DNA of 64,000 bases, from assembly GCF_037971845.1 (NCBI RefSeq), contig NZ_CP150227.1, positions 2,108,001-2,172,000 on the forward strand, in the 5' to 3' direction. This document shows, one piece after another, positions 17,647-26,874 of the stretch. The notes beneath the pieces are model-generated. The model was not told the origin of the DNA. It made no database searches and saw only the letters and a list, made by a program, of their open reading frames with translations. The position numbers were made by a program, and so were the translations under genes. Each line of letters starts with the position of its first letter. Positions within the stretch are counted from its first letter, which is position 1. The DNA comes from Paenibacillus sp. FSL R5-0766 (GTDB taxonomy: Bacteria; Bacillota; Bacilli; Paenibacillales; Paenibacillaceae).

Positions 17647-18828
17647 ATGCCCATGTTGCTCGAAGTGAAACCCGACCAGCCTCATGTTGTTTTACATAAT
17701 GAAGAATTAACGACACCCATAATGGAGCAAACTGAAGTAGCAATAGTTGCTGAAGAGACTGTAATCCATTTGCATGACTATTATCGTCAGGTTCCTGTCG
17801 CGGGGGTCCATACGACCTGTGGAGAAGCAGCGACGATGATGAATCAGGATCAGGAGCACCCATGTATTGTATTGTGTGATGAGCAAATGAAACCTACTGG
17901 ATTGTTAATGCGAGAGACGTTATATCGGATGTTAAATGGCCGTTTTGCCGCAGATTTATTCTACCGTAAGCCGGTCATACAAGTAGTGAATACATCTCCG
18001 GTTATAGCAGATATTCATATGGAAGCCTCAACGATTATTGATATCGCACTTGGACGGAATGAACAGCATTTCTACGATTGTCTGCTGGTTACGGAACAAG
18101 ACAGACTGCTTGGTGTGCTGACGATGCGTGATGTGATGTCCCTCTCCCGCAGGCTGCAACAGGCTTCATCGGCAGAACGTGTGCGTACGGTAACCGAGAG
18201 CAGACAGGAGATATCGAGAATCAACGATGCAGTCACCAAGCTGGTGCATGCAGCGAATCAGACTGTACATGAAGCACGTGAGATCATGGCATTGTCCAAG
18301 CATGGGGAAGAGAGTTTGAAGGACGTTGATGCTTCCTATAACCGGGTACATCAGCATATGGAGAGTCAAGGTCAACATGCAGATCACATGCTGAATTCGA
18401 TCAAAACAGGCTCAGGCATGGCACAATCCATTCGCTCCCTGGCAGATCAAAGTGGTCTTCTCGCCCTGAATGCTTCCATCGAAGCAGCTCATGCCGGTGA
18501 ATATGGACGAGGTTTTCAGATTGTTGCAGGCGAGATTCGAGCGCTCGCGAAACAGACCCGTGAGGTTGCGGGGAACATGTCTTCATTGCTAGAGAATATT
18601 GGTGGATTGACCCTTCAGACTGTTGAACTGGTTAAGGCAAGCGGAGCGGAGATTGACGACAGTTCGGTGCATGTCACCGCAGGGGGAGCAACGTTCCGAC
18701 AACTGAACAGTGCGGTGAGAGATTTGTCTCGTATAGCAGAGGAGATCGCCATGGAAGGCGGGAAAGCTGGAGAAGTTGCAGAGCACATTCGTACGAAGCT
18801 GGATGAGATGGTTTCGAATGGAGAGTAA
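17647..18828 (+). CDS. soluble CBS-domain methyl-accepting chemotaxis-like protein
   Basis: A 393-residue cytoplasmic signalling protein with no membrane helix. The N-terminal half (about 35-180) resembles a CBS pair: ATMMNQDQEHPCIVLCDEQMKPTGLLMRETL and later YDCLLVTEQDRLLGVLTMRDVM. The C-terminal half (about 195-393) is a methyl-accepting signalling coiled coil. Its hairpin tip reads SLADQSGLLALNASIEAAHAGEYGRGFQIVAGEIRALA, which should contact CheA and CheW. Start 17647 is chosen for AAAGGAG 11 bp upstream; the frame is open back to 17581 without a ribosome binding site. CBS domains often bind adenine nucleotides, so it may report energy state. Its place between phoP and pstB is suggestive, but a phosphate link is inference. 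Confidence 0.82.
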   Translation: MPMLLEVKPDQPHVVLHNEELTTPIMEQTEVAIVAEETVIHLHDYYRQVPVAGVHTTCGEAATMMNQDQEHPCIVLCDEQMKPTGLLMRETLYRMLNGRFAADLFYRKPVIQVVNTSPVIADIHMEASTIIDIALGRNEQHFYDCLLVTEQDRLLGVLTMRDVMSLSRRLQQASSAERVRTVTESRQEISRINDAVTKLVHAANQTVHEAREIMALSKHGEESLKDVDASYNRVHQHMESQGQHADHMLNSIKTGSGMAQSIRSLADQSGLLALNASIEAAHAGEYGRGFQIVAGEIRALAKQTREVAGNMSSLLENIGGLTLQTVELVKASGAEIDDSSVHVTAGGATFRQLNSAVRDLSRIAEEIAMEGGKAGEVAEHIRTKLDEMVSNGE

Positions 18829-18907
18829 ACTATAAGGTAGTCAATAAAGCAGGCATCAGCAATCAGATTGATCCATCAAGCAGATCATGAAGGTTAAGGA
18901 TGTCTTT

Positions 18908-18946
18908 TTTACATTCCGTTAACATGAAAGTGATACTGTTTTTACA
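18908..18946 (+). promoter_or_regulatory. tandem PHO boxes upstream of pstB
   Basis: TTTACA (18908), TTAACA (18919), a weak GTGATA (18930) and TTTACA (18941) are spaced exactly 11 bp apart, the periodicity of PhoP dimer sites in Bacillus. A possible -10, TAGGAT, is at 18956-18961. This supports phosphate-starvation induction of pstB-phoU by PhoP. Confidence 0.75.
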
Positions 18947-19057
18947 ATGAAAGGGTAGGATATTAAAGATGGCCGAGCAGCGATGAAAGATTATCAGTAT
19001 CGGTCTCAACGTAAAGGGAGTTTCCGTGTCCCTGCAGCGAAGGAGAAGTGAACATCC

Positions 19058-19813
19058 ATGAAGGACCTCATTCACATTGAAAATCTTAATTTATATTATG
19101 ATACGCATCATGCGCTTAAAAATATATCGATGGATCTGCCGGAAAAAACCGTTACTGCGTTCATCGGGCCGTCAGGTTGTGGTAAATCGACATTGCTTCG
19201 CACGTTAAACCGGATGAATGACATGATTCCGGGTGTTCGTGTGGAAGGACAGGTTATGCTGAGTGGCTCTGACATTTACAGTAATGAGATTGAAGTGGAG
19301 ACACTGCGCAAACGAGTTGGCATGGTGTTTCAACAACCGAATCCTTTCCCGAAGTCCATCTATGATAACGTGGCTTATGGACCGCGCTTGCACGGGGTAA
19401 CCCAAAAGGCTGAACTGGATCAGTTGGTGGAACAAAGTCTTGTCCATGCTGCCCTATGGGATGAAGTGAAGGATGTATTGAAAAAGTCGGCACTTAGTTT
19501 GTCTGGCGGGCAACAACAGCGTCTCTGTATTGCACGGGCGCTGGCTGTACAGCCTGACGTTCTGCTAATGGATGAAGCAACGTCTGCACTCGATCCGATC
19601 TCCACATTGAAGATTGAGGAACTGGTGAAAGAATTGCATCACAAGTACACAATCGTTATGGTTACCCACAATATGCACCAGGCGGCAAGGGTATCTGGAC
19701 GCACGGTATTTTTCCTGAATGGTGAAGTGGTGGAGGCAGCTGATACGGAGACGTTATTCTCCACACCGCAAGATTCCCGGACCGAGGATTATATATCTGG
19801 AAGGTTCGGTTAA
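19058..19813 (+). CDS. pstB: phosphate ABC transporter ATP-binding protein
   Basis: The 251-residue ATPase of the high-affinity phosphate importer PstSCAB. It has Walker A in [21 protein letters not shown] (the run to NRMND is typical of PstB), Q-loop in [24 protein letters not shown] (a PstB hallmark), the signature [16 protein letters not shown], Walker [14 protein letters not shown] and the switch His in [12 protein letters not shown]. It is preceded by tandem PHO boxes. pstS, pstC and pstA are not adjacent, so the permease and binding protein must be encoded elsewhere. phoU follows about 60 bp downstream with no terminator, indicating a pstB-phoU operon. Confidence 0.94.
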   Translation: MKDLIHIENLNLYYDTHHALKNISMDLPEKTVTAFIGPSGCGKSTLLRTLNRMNDMIPGVRVEGQVMLSGSDIYSNEIEVETLRKRVGMVFQQPNPFPKSIYDNVAYGPRLHGVTQKAELDQLVEQSLVHAALWDEVKDVLKKSALSLSGGQQQRLCIARALAVQPDVLLMDEATSALDPISTLKIEELVKELHHKYTIVMVTHNMHQAARVSGRTVFFLNGEVVEAADTETLFSTPQDSRTEDYISGRFG

Positions 19814-19876
19814 GCGAGCTGAATTGGAATGATCCCGGCATACCCGGAGATGATGGATAAGGAGGACATGAAATCT

Positions 19877-20536
19877 ATGATTCGCAGAAAAGAATTTGAT
19901 CAGGAGCTTGAAGAGCTGCGTACTTTGCTCAAACAAATGGGTGAACATGTAGGAGCAGCATTGGATGGTGCTATTGAGAGTTTACAAACGATGAACGCGG
20001 AGAAAGCTCAGGTCATCATCAAGAATGATGCGAATCTGAATGCCCTTGAAGACAAAATTATGGAACTTGGCTCTAAACTGATCATCACACAACAGCCAGT
20101 CGCGAAGGATCTCAGACGTATTATCGTGGCATTCAAAATCTCCAGTGATCTGGAGCGTATGGGAGATCTTGCGCTCGATGTGGCGAAGGTAACACTACGG
20201 ATGGATGGACAGAAGCTGATTAAACCTCTGGTGGATATCCCGCAAATGGCAGAGATCGTGAAATCCATGATTGATGAATCCATCGAATCTTTCCTGAAAG
20301 AAAACACAGACCTGGCCTATAAAATGGCTCAAACGGACGATCAGGTCGATCAACTGTACAGCCACATGATCAGTGATCTCTACACGTTAATGACAGAGCA
20401 TCCTAATCAGGCTTCTCAGGCTATGCTGCTGATGATGGTTGGACGTTACATTGAACGTATTGGCGACCATGCGACCAACATTGGTGAGAGCACGGTATAC
20501 CTGGTGACAGGTAAACGTCCGGATCTGAATCAATAG
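19877..20536 (+). CDS. phoU: phosphate signalling complex protein PhoU
   Basis: A 219-residue all-helical protein of two PhoU repeats (about 8-105 and 115-210). It is thought to bind metal and couple the Pst transporter to the PhoR kinase, damping the response when phosphate is plentiful. The conserved ExxxD-type motifs appear in SSDLERMGDLALDVAKV and in the second repeat GRYIERIGDHATNIGE. ATG 19877 gives the family's usual length and has GGAGG at 19861-19865; an upstream in-frame extension to 19829 is possible but lacks a ribosome binding site. It is co-transcribed with pstB. Confidence 0.93.
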   Translation: MIRRKEFDQELEELRTLLKQMGEHVGAALDGAIESLQTMNAEKAQVIIKNDANLNALEDKIMELGSKLIITQQPVAKDLRRIIVAFKISSDLERMGDLALDVAKVTLRMDGQKLIKPLVDIPQMAEIVKSMIDESIESFLKENTDLAYKMAQTDDQVDQLYSHMISDLYTLMTEHPNQASQAMLLMMVGRYIERIGDHATNIGESTVYLVTGKRPDLNQ

Positions 20537-20598
20537 AAGAGTATTACTTTGGAATTGGGGAATCAGTACTGATTAAGTAATGCAATCATATGAATGGA

Positions 20599-20656
20599 AA
20601 AGGACTTTCTCTCAGGTAGGCTGTGTACAGCTGTCTGCGGAGAAGGTTCTTTTTTT
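20599..20656 (+). terminator. possible terminator between phoU and polA
   Basis: AGGACTTTCTC pairs imperfectly with GAGAAGGTTCT around an inner hairpin; seven T residues follow. Confidence 0.5.
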
Positions 20657-20771
20657 GCAATTAAAAATGAAGTGAAAAGAGGCTATTCTTTTTGATGTGA
20701 CAGGTGGGTATGGTATCATGAGAGTAGATGTAATTTGAAGAGGTTGACCATATAATACGCGAGGTGCTGGA

Positions 20772-23426
20772 ATGGACAAGTTTATTCTCATAGATGGAAA
20801 TAGCATTATTTACAGGGCGTTTTTTGCAATGCCGCCTCTGACCAACTCAAAAGGTCTGCATACGAATGCGGTATATGGCTTCACCACGATGCTGCTGAGA
20901 CTGCTTGAAGAGCATAAGCCTACACATGTCATGGTTGCATTTGATGCAGGCAAAATCACGTTCCGCCACGAAGGGTACCAGGAATACAAGGGTGGACGGG
21001 AGAAAACACCACCAGAGTTGTCAGAGCAATTTCCTTTGCTCAAAGAACTGCTGAAAGGACTTGGTATTGCTCAGTTTGAGCTGGCTGGATTCGAAGCGGA
21101 TGACATCATCGGAACGTTAACCAAACGCGCAGATGAAGCGGGCAGACAGGTGCTTGTTGTATCGGGTGACAAAGATATGCTGCAGCTTGCTTCCGAACAT
21201 GTACATATCGGGCTGACACGTAAAGGGGTAACCGATATCGAGCTGTATGATCCTGCTCAGATTAAAGAGCGTTATGGTCTGACGCCATTGCAAATCATTG
21301 ATCTCAAGGGTCTGATGGGCGATGCGTCCGATAACATTCCGGGGATTCCCGGGGTTGGAGAGAAAACAGCGTTGAAACTGTTGCACCAGTTCGGATCGGT
21401 AGAGGATGTGCTGAACGGCACAAGTGAGCTGAAAGGCAAGATGAAAGAAAAGATCGAGGCCCATGCCGAAGATGCCCGGATGAGCAAACAACTCGCGACG
21501 ATTCACCGGGAAGTTCCGCTGGAGCAGACGTGGGAGGATATGCAATTCGCGGGATTAAAAGAAGAACATGCTGGCCCTGCATTGGCTAAGCTGGAATTCA
21601 AATCTCTGCTCGAACGCCTGTCGTTCAGTGGCAGTCTTGGTTCTGAACAGGAAGCGGTTCCTGCTGCCGAAGTTGAATCCTCCATTGCAACAGAGGACAA
21701 CATCAGTGAGCTGTTCAGTTCCCTCGATTCCATTGATGTCCTCCACGTGGAGACACATGGGGATAACCCGCACCAAGCGAAATTGATTGGACTTGCTGTA
21801 GGTTCCGCTGGAACCTATACGTTCATATCTCCCGAATTGCTTCATTCCGAGGCAGCGGCTCCAGTGCGTGCATGGCTTGGTAATTCAGACCAGCCAAAGC
21901 GCGGGTATGATCTTCATCGTGTAGACCTGGCCCTGCATGCGCATGGCATTGAATTTGCTGGTGCGTCATTTGATGTACAACTGGCAGCGTATTTGCTTGA
22001 TCCAACGGAATCCAACCAGACGATTAGTGGACTCACGACCAAGTATGGTCTGCCGTCACTTGTGGAGGATGACACGGTTATGGGCAAAGGGGCCAAGTAC
22101 AAGGTACCGGAAGTGGAGATCTTGGGCGATTTCCTATGTCGGAAGGCTGCTGCAGTAGCAGCCATTATTCCACTTCAGGAGCAGGTGTTGGAAACCGATG
22201 AGATGAATTCACTGTTCCATGAACTGGAGATGCCGTTGTCACGCATATTGGCAGACATGGAGAAACAGGGTATCAAGGCCAATACAGCCGATCTACAGGC
22301 TTTGGGCAGTGAGTTTGAAGAACAGATCAGCAGGTTGATGGCTGAGATCTACAAGCTGTCAGGAACGGAATTTAATCTAAATTCACCGAAGCAACTGGGT
22401 GAGATTTTATTTGATAGATTGGGCTTGCCAGTGGTGAAGAAAACAAAAACGGGTTATTCCACAGATGCGGAAGTATTGGAGAAATTGGCTCCTTATAATG
22501 ATGTGGTCAAGCATATTCTGCAATATCGTCAGCTTGCCAAGCTGCAATCCACTTATGTGGAAGGGTTGCTCAAAGAGATATCCAATCGGGATGGCAAGGT
22601 GCATACGTATTATCGTCAGACCATCGCCGCTACCGGACGACTTAGCAGCCAATTCCCGAACTTGCAGAACATTCCGATTCGGATGGAGGAAGGTCGCAAA
22701 ATCCGGAAGGTATTTGTTCCTTCCGAGCCAGGATGGTCCATTTTGGCAGCAGACTATTCCCAGATTGAACTGCGTGTACTGGCACACATTTCGGACGATG
22801 AGCGCTTGAAGGAAGCGTTTGTCAACGATATGGATATTCATACAAAGACCGCTTCGGATGTATTCGGCGTGAAGCCTGAGGATGTGGATGGAGATATGCG
22901 TCGCTCCGCCAAGGCAGTTAACTTTGGTATCGTGTATGGAATAAGTGATTATGGTTTGTCCCAGAACCTGCACATTACGCGTAAAGAGGCTGCGCAGTTT
23001 ATTGATCAATATTTTGAAGTATTCCAGGGTGTCCGCCGATATATGGATGACATTGTGAAGGAAGCTCGTCAGGATGGTTACGTCAAAACGCTGTTGGAAC
23101 GACGTCGTTACCTGCCAGAGATTAATGCCAGCAACTTCAATCTGCGTTCCTTCGCAGAGCGTACGGCGATGAATACACCGATTCAGGGAACAGCGGCAGA
23201 TATCATCAAGCTGGCCATGGTACAGATGGATGAAGCGCTGCGGGAACGCAAGCTGAAGAGCCGTATGTTGCTTCAGGTGCACGATGAGCTTGTATTCGAA
23301 GTGCCTGCGGATGAATTGGAACTGATGAAAGAGTTAGTCCCTTCTGTTATGGAAAAAGCTTTGGAACTGTCCGTTCCTCTGAAAGCAGAAGTCAGCTTTG
23401 GTGATAACTGGTACGAAGCGAAATAA
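20772..23426 (+). CDS. polA: DNA polymerase I
   Basis: An 884-residue DNA repair and Okazaki-fragment polymerase. The N-terminal 5'-3' exonuclease (about 1-290) starts DKFILIDGNSIIYRAFFA and includes VMVAFDAGKITFRHE and DVRNIPGIPGVGEKTA-like helix-hairpin-helix residues. The central region (about 310-470) has the proofreading fold but lacks the DxE and YxxxD catalytic residues, as in Bacillus Pol I, so proofreading is probably absent. The polymerase domain carries motif A (AADYSQIELR), motif B (RRSAKAVNFGIVYGISDYG) and motif C (QVHDELVFE). ATG 20772 is preceded by GCGAGGTGC. polA after the pho genes and before mutM matches the Bacillus gene order. Confidence 0.97.
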   Translation: MDKFILIDGNSIIYRAFFAMPPLTNSKGLHTNAVYGFTTMLLRLLEEHKPTHVMVAFDAGKITFRHEGYQEYKGGREKTPPELSEQFPLLKELLKGLGIAQFELAGFEADDIIGTLTKRADEAGRQVLVVSGDKDMLQLASEHVHIGLTRKGVTDIELYDPAQIKERYGLTPLQIIDLKGLMGDASDNIPGIPGVGEKTALKLLHQFGSVEDVLNGTSELKGKMKEKIEAHAEDARMSKQLATIHREVPLEQTWEDMQFAGLKEEHAGPALAKLEFKSLLERLSFSGSLGSEQEAVPAAEVESSIATEDNISELFSSLDSIDVLHVETHGDNPHQAKLIGLAVGSAGTYTFISPELLHSEAAAPVRAWLGNSDQPKRGYDLHRVDLALHAHGIEFAGASFDVQLAAYLLDPTESNQTISGLTTKYGLPSLVEDDTVMGKGAKYKVPEVEILGDFLCRKAAAVAAIIPLQEQVLETDEMNSLFHELEMPLSRILADMEKQGIKANTADLQALGSEFEEQISRLMAEIYKLSGTEFNLNSPKQLGEILFDRLGLPVVKKTKTGYSTDAEVLEKLAPYNDVVKHILQYRQLAKLQSTYVEGLLKEISNRDGKVHTYYRQTIAATGRLSSQFPNLQNIPIRMEEGRKIRKVFVPSEPGWSILAADYSQIELRVLAHISDDERLKEAFVNDMDIHTKTASDVFGVKPEDVDGDMRRSAKAVNFGIVYGISDYGLSQNLHITRKEAAQFIDQYFEVFQGVRRYMDDIVKEARQDGYVKTLLERRRYLPEINASNFNLRSFAERTAMNTPIQGTAADIIKLAMVQMDEALRERKLKSRMLLQVHDELVFEVPADELELMKELVPSVMEKALELSVPLKAEVSFGDNWYEAK

Positions 23427-23544
23427 ATCAAGTGCTGCGCGGTTTTTCCGGTATTTTACAAAAGGCCTTTCCATGTTTGAGATATAAGAAAAGGGTCCCG
23501 CTGAGTGCCATCTTCCGTTATAATATAGGGGAGGTGAGAACATC

Positions 23545-24372
23545 ATGCCGGAATTACCGGAAGTCGAAACAGTCAGAAGAACATTGAATCAACTTATTGT
23601 GGGCAAAACGATTGATCATGTTACCGTTAGCTTGCCGCGGATTATTCAGCGGCCGGACGACATAGATGCATTTGCAATGGAACTAGCGGGACATACCGTT
23701 ATTGGGGTGGAGCGCCGCGGCAAGTTTTTGCGTATTTTGCTGGACGGGCTGGTGCTTGTCTCCCATCTGCGGATGGAAGGAAGATACGGTGTGTACGAGC
23801 AGCATGAAGATGTGGAGAAACATACACATGTGATCTTCCATTTTAATGATGGTACGGAATTGCGTTATAAGGATGTGCGTCAATTTGGTACGATGCATCT
23901 GTTCAATGCAGGTGAGGAACTGGTGTCCAAACCTCTGCTGAAGCTGGGACTGGAGCCGCTTGATCCAGCCTTTACGGTAACTGCATTCCGCGAGGCGGTT
24001 GGCAAGCGTACAACCAAAATCAAGGCTGTGCTTTTAAATCAGGCATATGTGGTTGGTATCGGGAATATTTATGTGGACGAGGCTTTATTTCGCGCAGGTA
24101 TCCATCCCGAGACCATCGCCAAGACACTGACCGAAGCTCAGTTAACGGTGCTTCATGAAGCGATTGTGGCTACGTTGCAAGATGCAGTGAATGCAGGTGG
24201 ATCTTCCATCAAGTCCTATGTGAATGGACAGGGTGAGATGGGGATGTTCCAGCATCAACTGAAAATCTATGGACGCAAATCAGAACCATGTACAACTTGT
24301 GGTACGTTAATTGAAAAAACGGTGGTTGGTGGCCGTGGCACGCATTTTTGTCCAAACTGTCAGCTGTTGTAA
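23545..24372 (+). CDS. mutM: formamidopyrimidine-DNA glycosylase
   Basis: The 275-residue Fpg/MutM removes 8-oxoguanine and formamidopyrimidines from DNA and nicks the abasic site. The mature N-terminus is PELPEVETVRR, with Pro2 as Schiff-base nucleophile and Glu3 as general acid. SHLRMEGRYG holds the catalytic Lys/Arg region, and GIGNIYVDEALFRAGIHP is the helix-two-turn-helix. The C-terminal zinc finger has four Cys in CTTCG...CPNCQLL. ATG 23545 has GGGGAGGTGAG upstream. polA-mutM-ytaF-coaE is a conserved repair/sporulation cluster in Bacillales; there is no terminator before ytaF. Confidence 0.96.
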   Translation: MPELPEVETVRRTLNQLIVGKTIDHVTVSLPRIIQRPDDIDAFAMELAGHTVIGVERRGKFLRILLDGLVLVSHLRMEGRYGVYEQHEDVEKHTHVIFHFNDGTELRYKDVRQFGTMHLFNAGEELVSKPLLKLGLEPLDPAFTVTAFREAVGKRTTKIKAVLLNQAYVVGIGNIYVDEALFRAGIHPETIAKTLTEAQLTVLHEAIVATLQDAVNAGGSSIKSYVNGQGEMGMFQHQLKIYGRKSEPCTTCGTLIEKTVVGGRGTHFCPNCQLL

Positions 24373-24514
24373 CATGAACTGAATGAACGAAATGATGAAA
24401 TCATAGCACCCTTGGATTCCTCCCTCCATATACTGATATGGCAGAAATAAGCGGGCGTATACCCATACTGGCATCTTCAGTTGGCACGAGTACCGCACAG
24501 AGGAGGAGTCCGGG

Positions 24515-25288
24515 GTGCTGCATCATTTTATTTCATTGCTGGCGCTTGCTTTGGCGCTTAGTTTAGATGGTTTTGGAGTCGGGATTACATATGGGTTACG
24601 GAGGACTAAGATTCCCCTGTTATCTATCGCTGTTATTTCGATCTGTTCGGGATTGGTTATTGCCTTGTCGATGCAAGTAGGTGTGTTGTTGTCCCATGTG
24701 GTGTCACCGGATATCGCTTCGATCGTGGGAGCCGTCATATTGATAGGTATTGGTGCATGGTCACTGTTGCAACTAATTCGGAAGCAAGGCAAAGAACAGC
24801 TGGAAATAGACACTGGAATGGGTGAGGGAACAGAAGAAACGGTAACTGGGGTGGGAGAAGCACAAGAGAGACTGTCGACTTCAAAGGGCAGAAATCAGGT
24901 GCTTGCACTGGATCTGGAGCAGTCGGCTTCAAATGGATCACTGGAACGAATGGTATTTACACTGGAGTTGCGCAAGCTGGGCGTTGTCATTCAGATCCTT
25001 CGCAGTCCCTCCAAGGCGGATATGGATAACTCGGGGAGTATATCTGCCCAAGAAGCGATGTGGCTTGGTATTGCCCTGTCTCTGGATGCGTTTGGAGCAG
25101 GTTTGGGAGCGGCACTTCTGGGATTCCCTACACTATGGACAGCACTCATTATTGCACTGTTTAGTGGGGCGTTTCTGTCACTCGGCATGAAGGTTGGCCT
25201 ACGATTCTCAGCTCTGCGCTGGATGCGAAGACTGTCTGTATTGCCAGCGCTAATGTTAATGATTATGGGAATAATGAAGTTGTTATGA
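24515..25288 (+). CDS. ytaF: sporulation membrane protein YtaF (MntP-like)
   Basis: A 257-residue membrane protein related to the manganese exporter MntP and named YtaF in Bacillus, where it is associated with sporulation. It has six hydrophobic segments in two halves of three. Both halves begin with an inverted repeat of the SLD motif: LALALSLDGFGVGITYGL and LGIALSLDAFGAGLGAALLG. The two halves are joined by a long acidic loop (about 90-160) rich in Glu and Thr. The start is GTG 24515, supported by GAGGAGGAG 6-7 bp upstream. coaE begins 9 bp downstream. Metal transport is inferred from family membership only. Confidence 0.85.
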   Translation: MLHHFISLLALALALSLDGFGVGITYGLRRTKIPLLSIAVISICSGLVIALSMQVGVLLSHVVSPDIASIVGAVILIGIGAWSLLQLIRKQGKEQLEIDTGMGEGTEETVTGVGEAQERLSTSKGRNQVLALDLEQSASNGSLERMVFTLELRKLGVVIQILRSPSKADMDNSGSISAQEAMWLGIALSLDAFGAGLGAALLGFPTLWTALIIALFSGAFLSLGMKVGLRFSALRWMRRLSVLPALMLMIMGIMKLL

Positions 25289-25297
25289 GGTGAAACG

Positions 25298-25894
25298 ATG
25301 AATATAGGCTTAACCGGCGGGATCGCGACAGGCAAAAGCAGTGTTTCCGCCTATCTCGCCAGTAAGGGAGCGTTGCTCATCGATGCAGACGTTATTGCCC
25401 GGGAAGTTATGATGCCCGGGCATCCCGTGTTGGCCGCCGCTGTTAAGCGGTTTGGACAAGCCATACTGAACGAAGATGGAACACTGGATCGGAAAAAGCT
25501 CGGAAGCATTGTTTTTCAACAACCAGAGGAACGAAAGGCATTGGAGGCTATCACACATCCGGCGATCCGAAGAGTGATGCGTGAACGGGCTGCTGCATAC
25601 GAATTGCAACATCCGGATAAACTTGTGGTGTCTGATATTCCTTTGCTCTATGAATCAGGTCTGGAAGATGGTTTCGAGGAAGTCATGGTTGTATATGTTC
25701 CAAGGTCGGTCCAACGAGATCGCTTGATGAGTCGGGATGGAATGACTGCAGAACAGGCTGAGGCCCGGATGGATGTACAGATGGATATTGAGCGCAAAAA
25801 GAAGCTGGCAGACATTGTCATTGATAACAGCGGTTTATGGCCTGCGACGGAGCAGCAAATTGACTCATTTCTACAGCGTAAGGGTTTGTTATGA
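25298..25894 (+). CDS. coaE: dephospho-CoA kinase
   Basis: The enzyme phosphorylates the ribose 3'-OH of dephospho-CoA, the last step of coenzyme A biosynthesis. The 198-residue P-loop kinase has Walker A GLTGGIATGKSSVSAYL, the conserved DADVIAREVM substrate motif, the HP(A) of AITHPAIRRVM and the lid/Arg segment SRDGMTAEQAEARMDVQM. The length is normal. ATG 25298 has GAGGTG upstream. Its stop overlaps the start of the transglycosylase gene by four bases (ATGA), indicating translational coupling. Confidence 0.96.
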   Translation: MNIGLTGGIATGKSSVSAYLASKGALLIDADVIAREVMMPGHPVLAAAVKRFGQAILNEDGTLDRKKLGSIVFQQPEERKALEAITHPAIRRVMRERAAAYELQHPDKLVVSDIPLLYESGLEDGFEEVMVVYVPRSVQRDRLMSRDGMTAEQAEARMDVQMDIERKKKLADIVIDNSGLWPATEQQIDSFLQRKGLL

Positions 25895-26454
25895 GAATAT
25901 TGCGTAAGAAACGTGTACTGCTGTTGATGTTTGTGTCCTTTGTACTGGTGTTATTTCTGAATACTAACTGGATGGCATGGTTCTATCCCATACATTATAA
26001 GGAAGAGATCCGTGCCCAATCTCAGAGTTATGAGGTTGATCCGTTTCTGATTGCTTCCATTATCAAGGTGGAGACCAATTTTAAGACAAGCAAGGAATCC
26101 AAACGGGGCGCCATCGGGCTCATGCAACTGATGCCAGACACGGCAAACTGGATACTGGAACAAGCCAAAATTCCCGACACTTCACTGGAGGAATTAAAGC
26201 ACGAGCCTGAACGAAATATTCAGTTAGGCACATGGTATCTGCGGAATCTATCCGATCAATTCGATGGCAATGAAGCAGTTATGATCGCTGCCTATAATGC
26301 GGGACCAGGCAAAGTGAACAGTTGGCTTAGAGATGGTGTGTGGGATGGCTCATTTGATACGGTGAAAGATATTCCGTTTGGTGAGACGCGTCACTATGTA
26401 CAAAGAGTCATTTACTATTATAATCAGTATGTAAAGATCTATAATACGTTCTAA
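25891..26454 (+). CDS. membrane-anchored lytic transglycosylase (SLT domain)
   Basis: A 187-residue lytic transglycosylase expected to cleave peptidoglycan glycan strands outside the membrane. A basic start MRILRKKR and a single hydrophobic helix (about 8-27) anchor it. The soluble-lytic-transglycosylase domain (about 45-180) shows the catalytic Glu and signature in SKESKRGAIGLMQLMPDTANW, and AYNAGPGKVNSWL. It follows coaE with a four-base overlap, an arrangement also seen in Bacillus, where the neighbour is called ytaG/slt-like. The product may act in sporulation or wall growth; the context does not decide. Confidence 0.9.
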   Translation: MRILRKKRVLLLMFVSFVLVLFLNTNWMAWFYPIHYKEEIRAQSQSYEVDPFLIASIIKVETNFKTSKESKRGAIGLMQLMPDTANWILEQAKIPDTSLEELKHEPERNIQLGTWYLRNLSDQFDGNEAVMIAAYNAGPGKVNSWLRDGVWDGSFDTVKDIPFGETRHYVQRVIYYYNQYVKIYNTF

Positions 26455-26469
26455 GTATATAAGTAGAAG

Positions 26470-26515
26470 CACAGAGCAGGCCGGTTATTCACCGGCCGCT
26501 CCATGCTCCTCTGTG
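26470..26515. other. hairpin between convergent transglycosylase and SASP genes
   Basis: Outer ACAGAG/CTCTGT and inner GGCCGG/CCGGCC arms form a strong stem. There is no clear T-run on either strand, so it may act as a bidirectional transcription barrier. Confidence 0.45.
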
Positions 26516-26536
26516 TAGCGTATTACGATGCAGATA

Positions 26537-26758
26537 TTATTGGTATTGACCTGCCAATTGCTGTTCTGCAATTGTTACCAGACGCTTCGTGATGTATCCA
26601 CCGATCGAACCGTTCTCGTAAGAAGTCATGTTACCTTGGTATCCGTCTTGTGGGATGCTGATTCCGAGTTCTTGAGCAACTTCATATTTCATTTGCTCGA
26701 GTGCTGCGGAAGCTTTAGTTACCACCAGGTTGTTGGAGTTACCATTGCTTTGTGCCAT
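26537..26758 (-). CDS. alpha/beta-type small acid-soluble spore protein
   Basis: A 73-residue SASP that coats DNA in the dormant spore, protecting it from UV and heat, and is degraded at germination. The two conserved blocks are visible: ALEQMKYEVAQELGI, containing the GPR protease cleavage region, and GNMTSYENGSIGGYITKRLV, containing DNA-binding Gly, Lys and Arg residues. The N-terminus is Asn/Ser-rich as usual. The ribosome binding site GAGGAGGTGA is 5-6 bp upstream of ATG 26758. A sigma-G promoter is expected in the 116-bp divergent gap to nrdR; CATAATA-like bases are present on the minus strand but I would not fix it. The gene identifies an endospore former. Confidence 0.95.
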   Translation of the reverse strand: MAQSNGNSNNLVVTKASAALEQMKYEVAQELGISIPQDGYQGNMTSYENGSIGGYITKRLVTIAEQQLAGQYQ

Positions 26759-26874
26759 TGCTGTTCACCTCCTCGTGGGTTGGTAAAAGTATTATGTGTC
26801 GGCAATGCATTTTTCATTACAAAATCAAGACAGGGAATATGTGGTAAAAAGTAAAACGTGGGAAGTGATCTGAT

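Noticed and set aside
22407..23282. 291-codon minus-strand ORF opposite polA
   Set aside because: Shadow of the polymerase domain coding sequence; no protein-like motifs.
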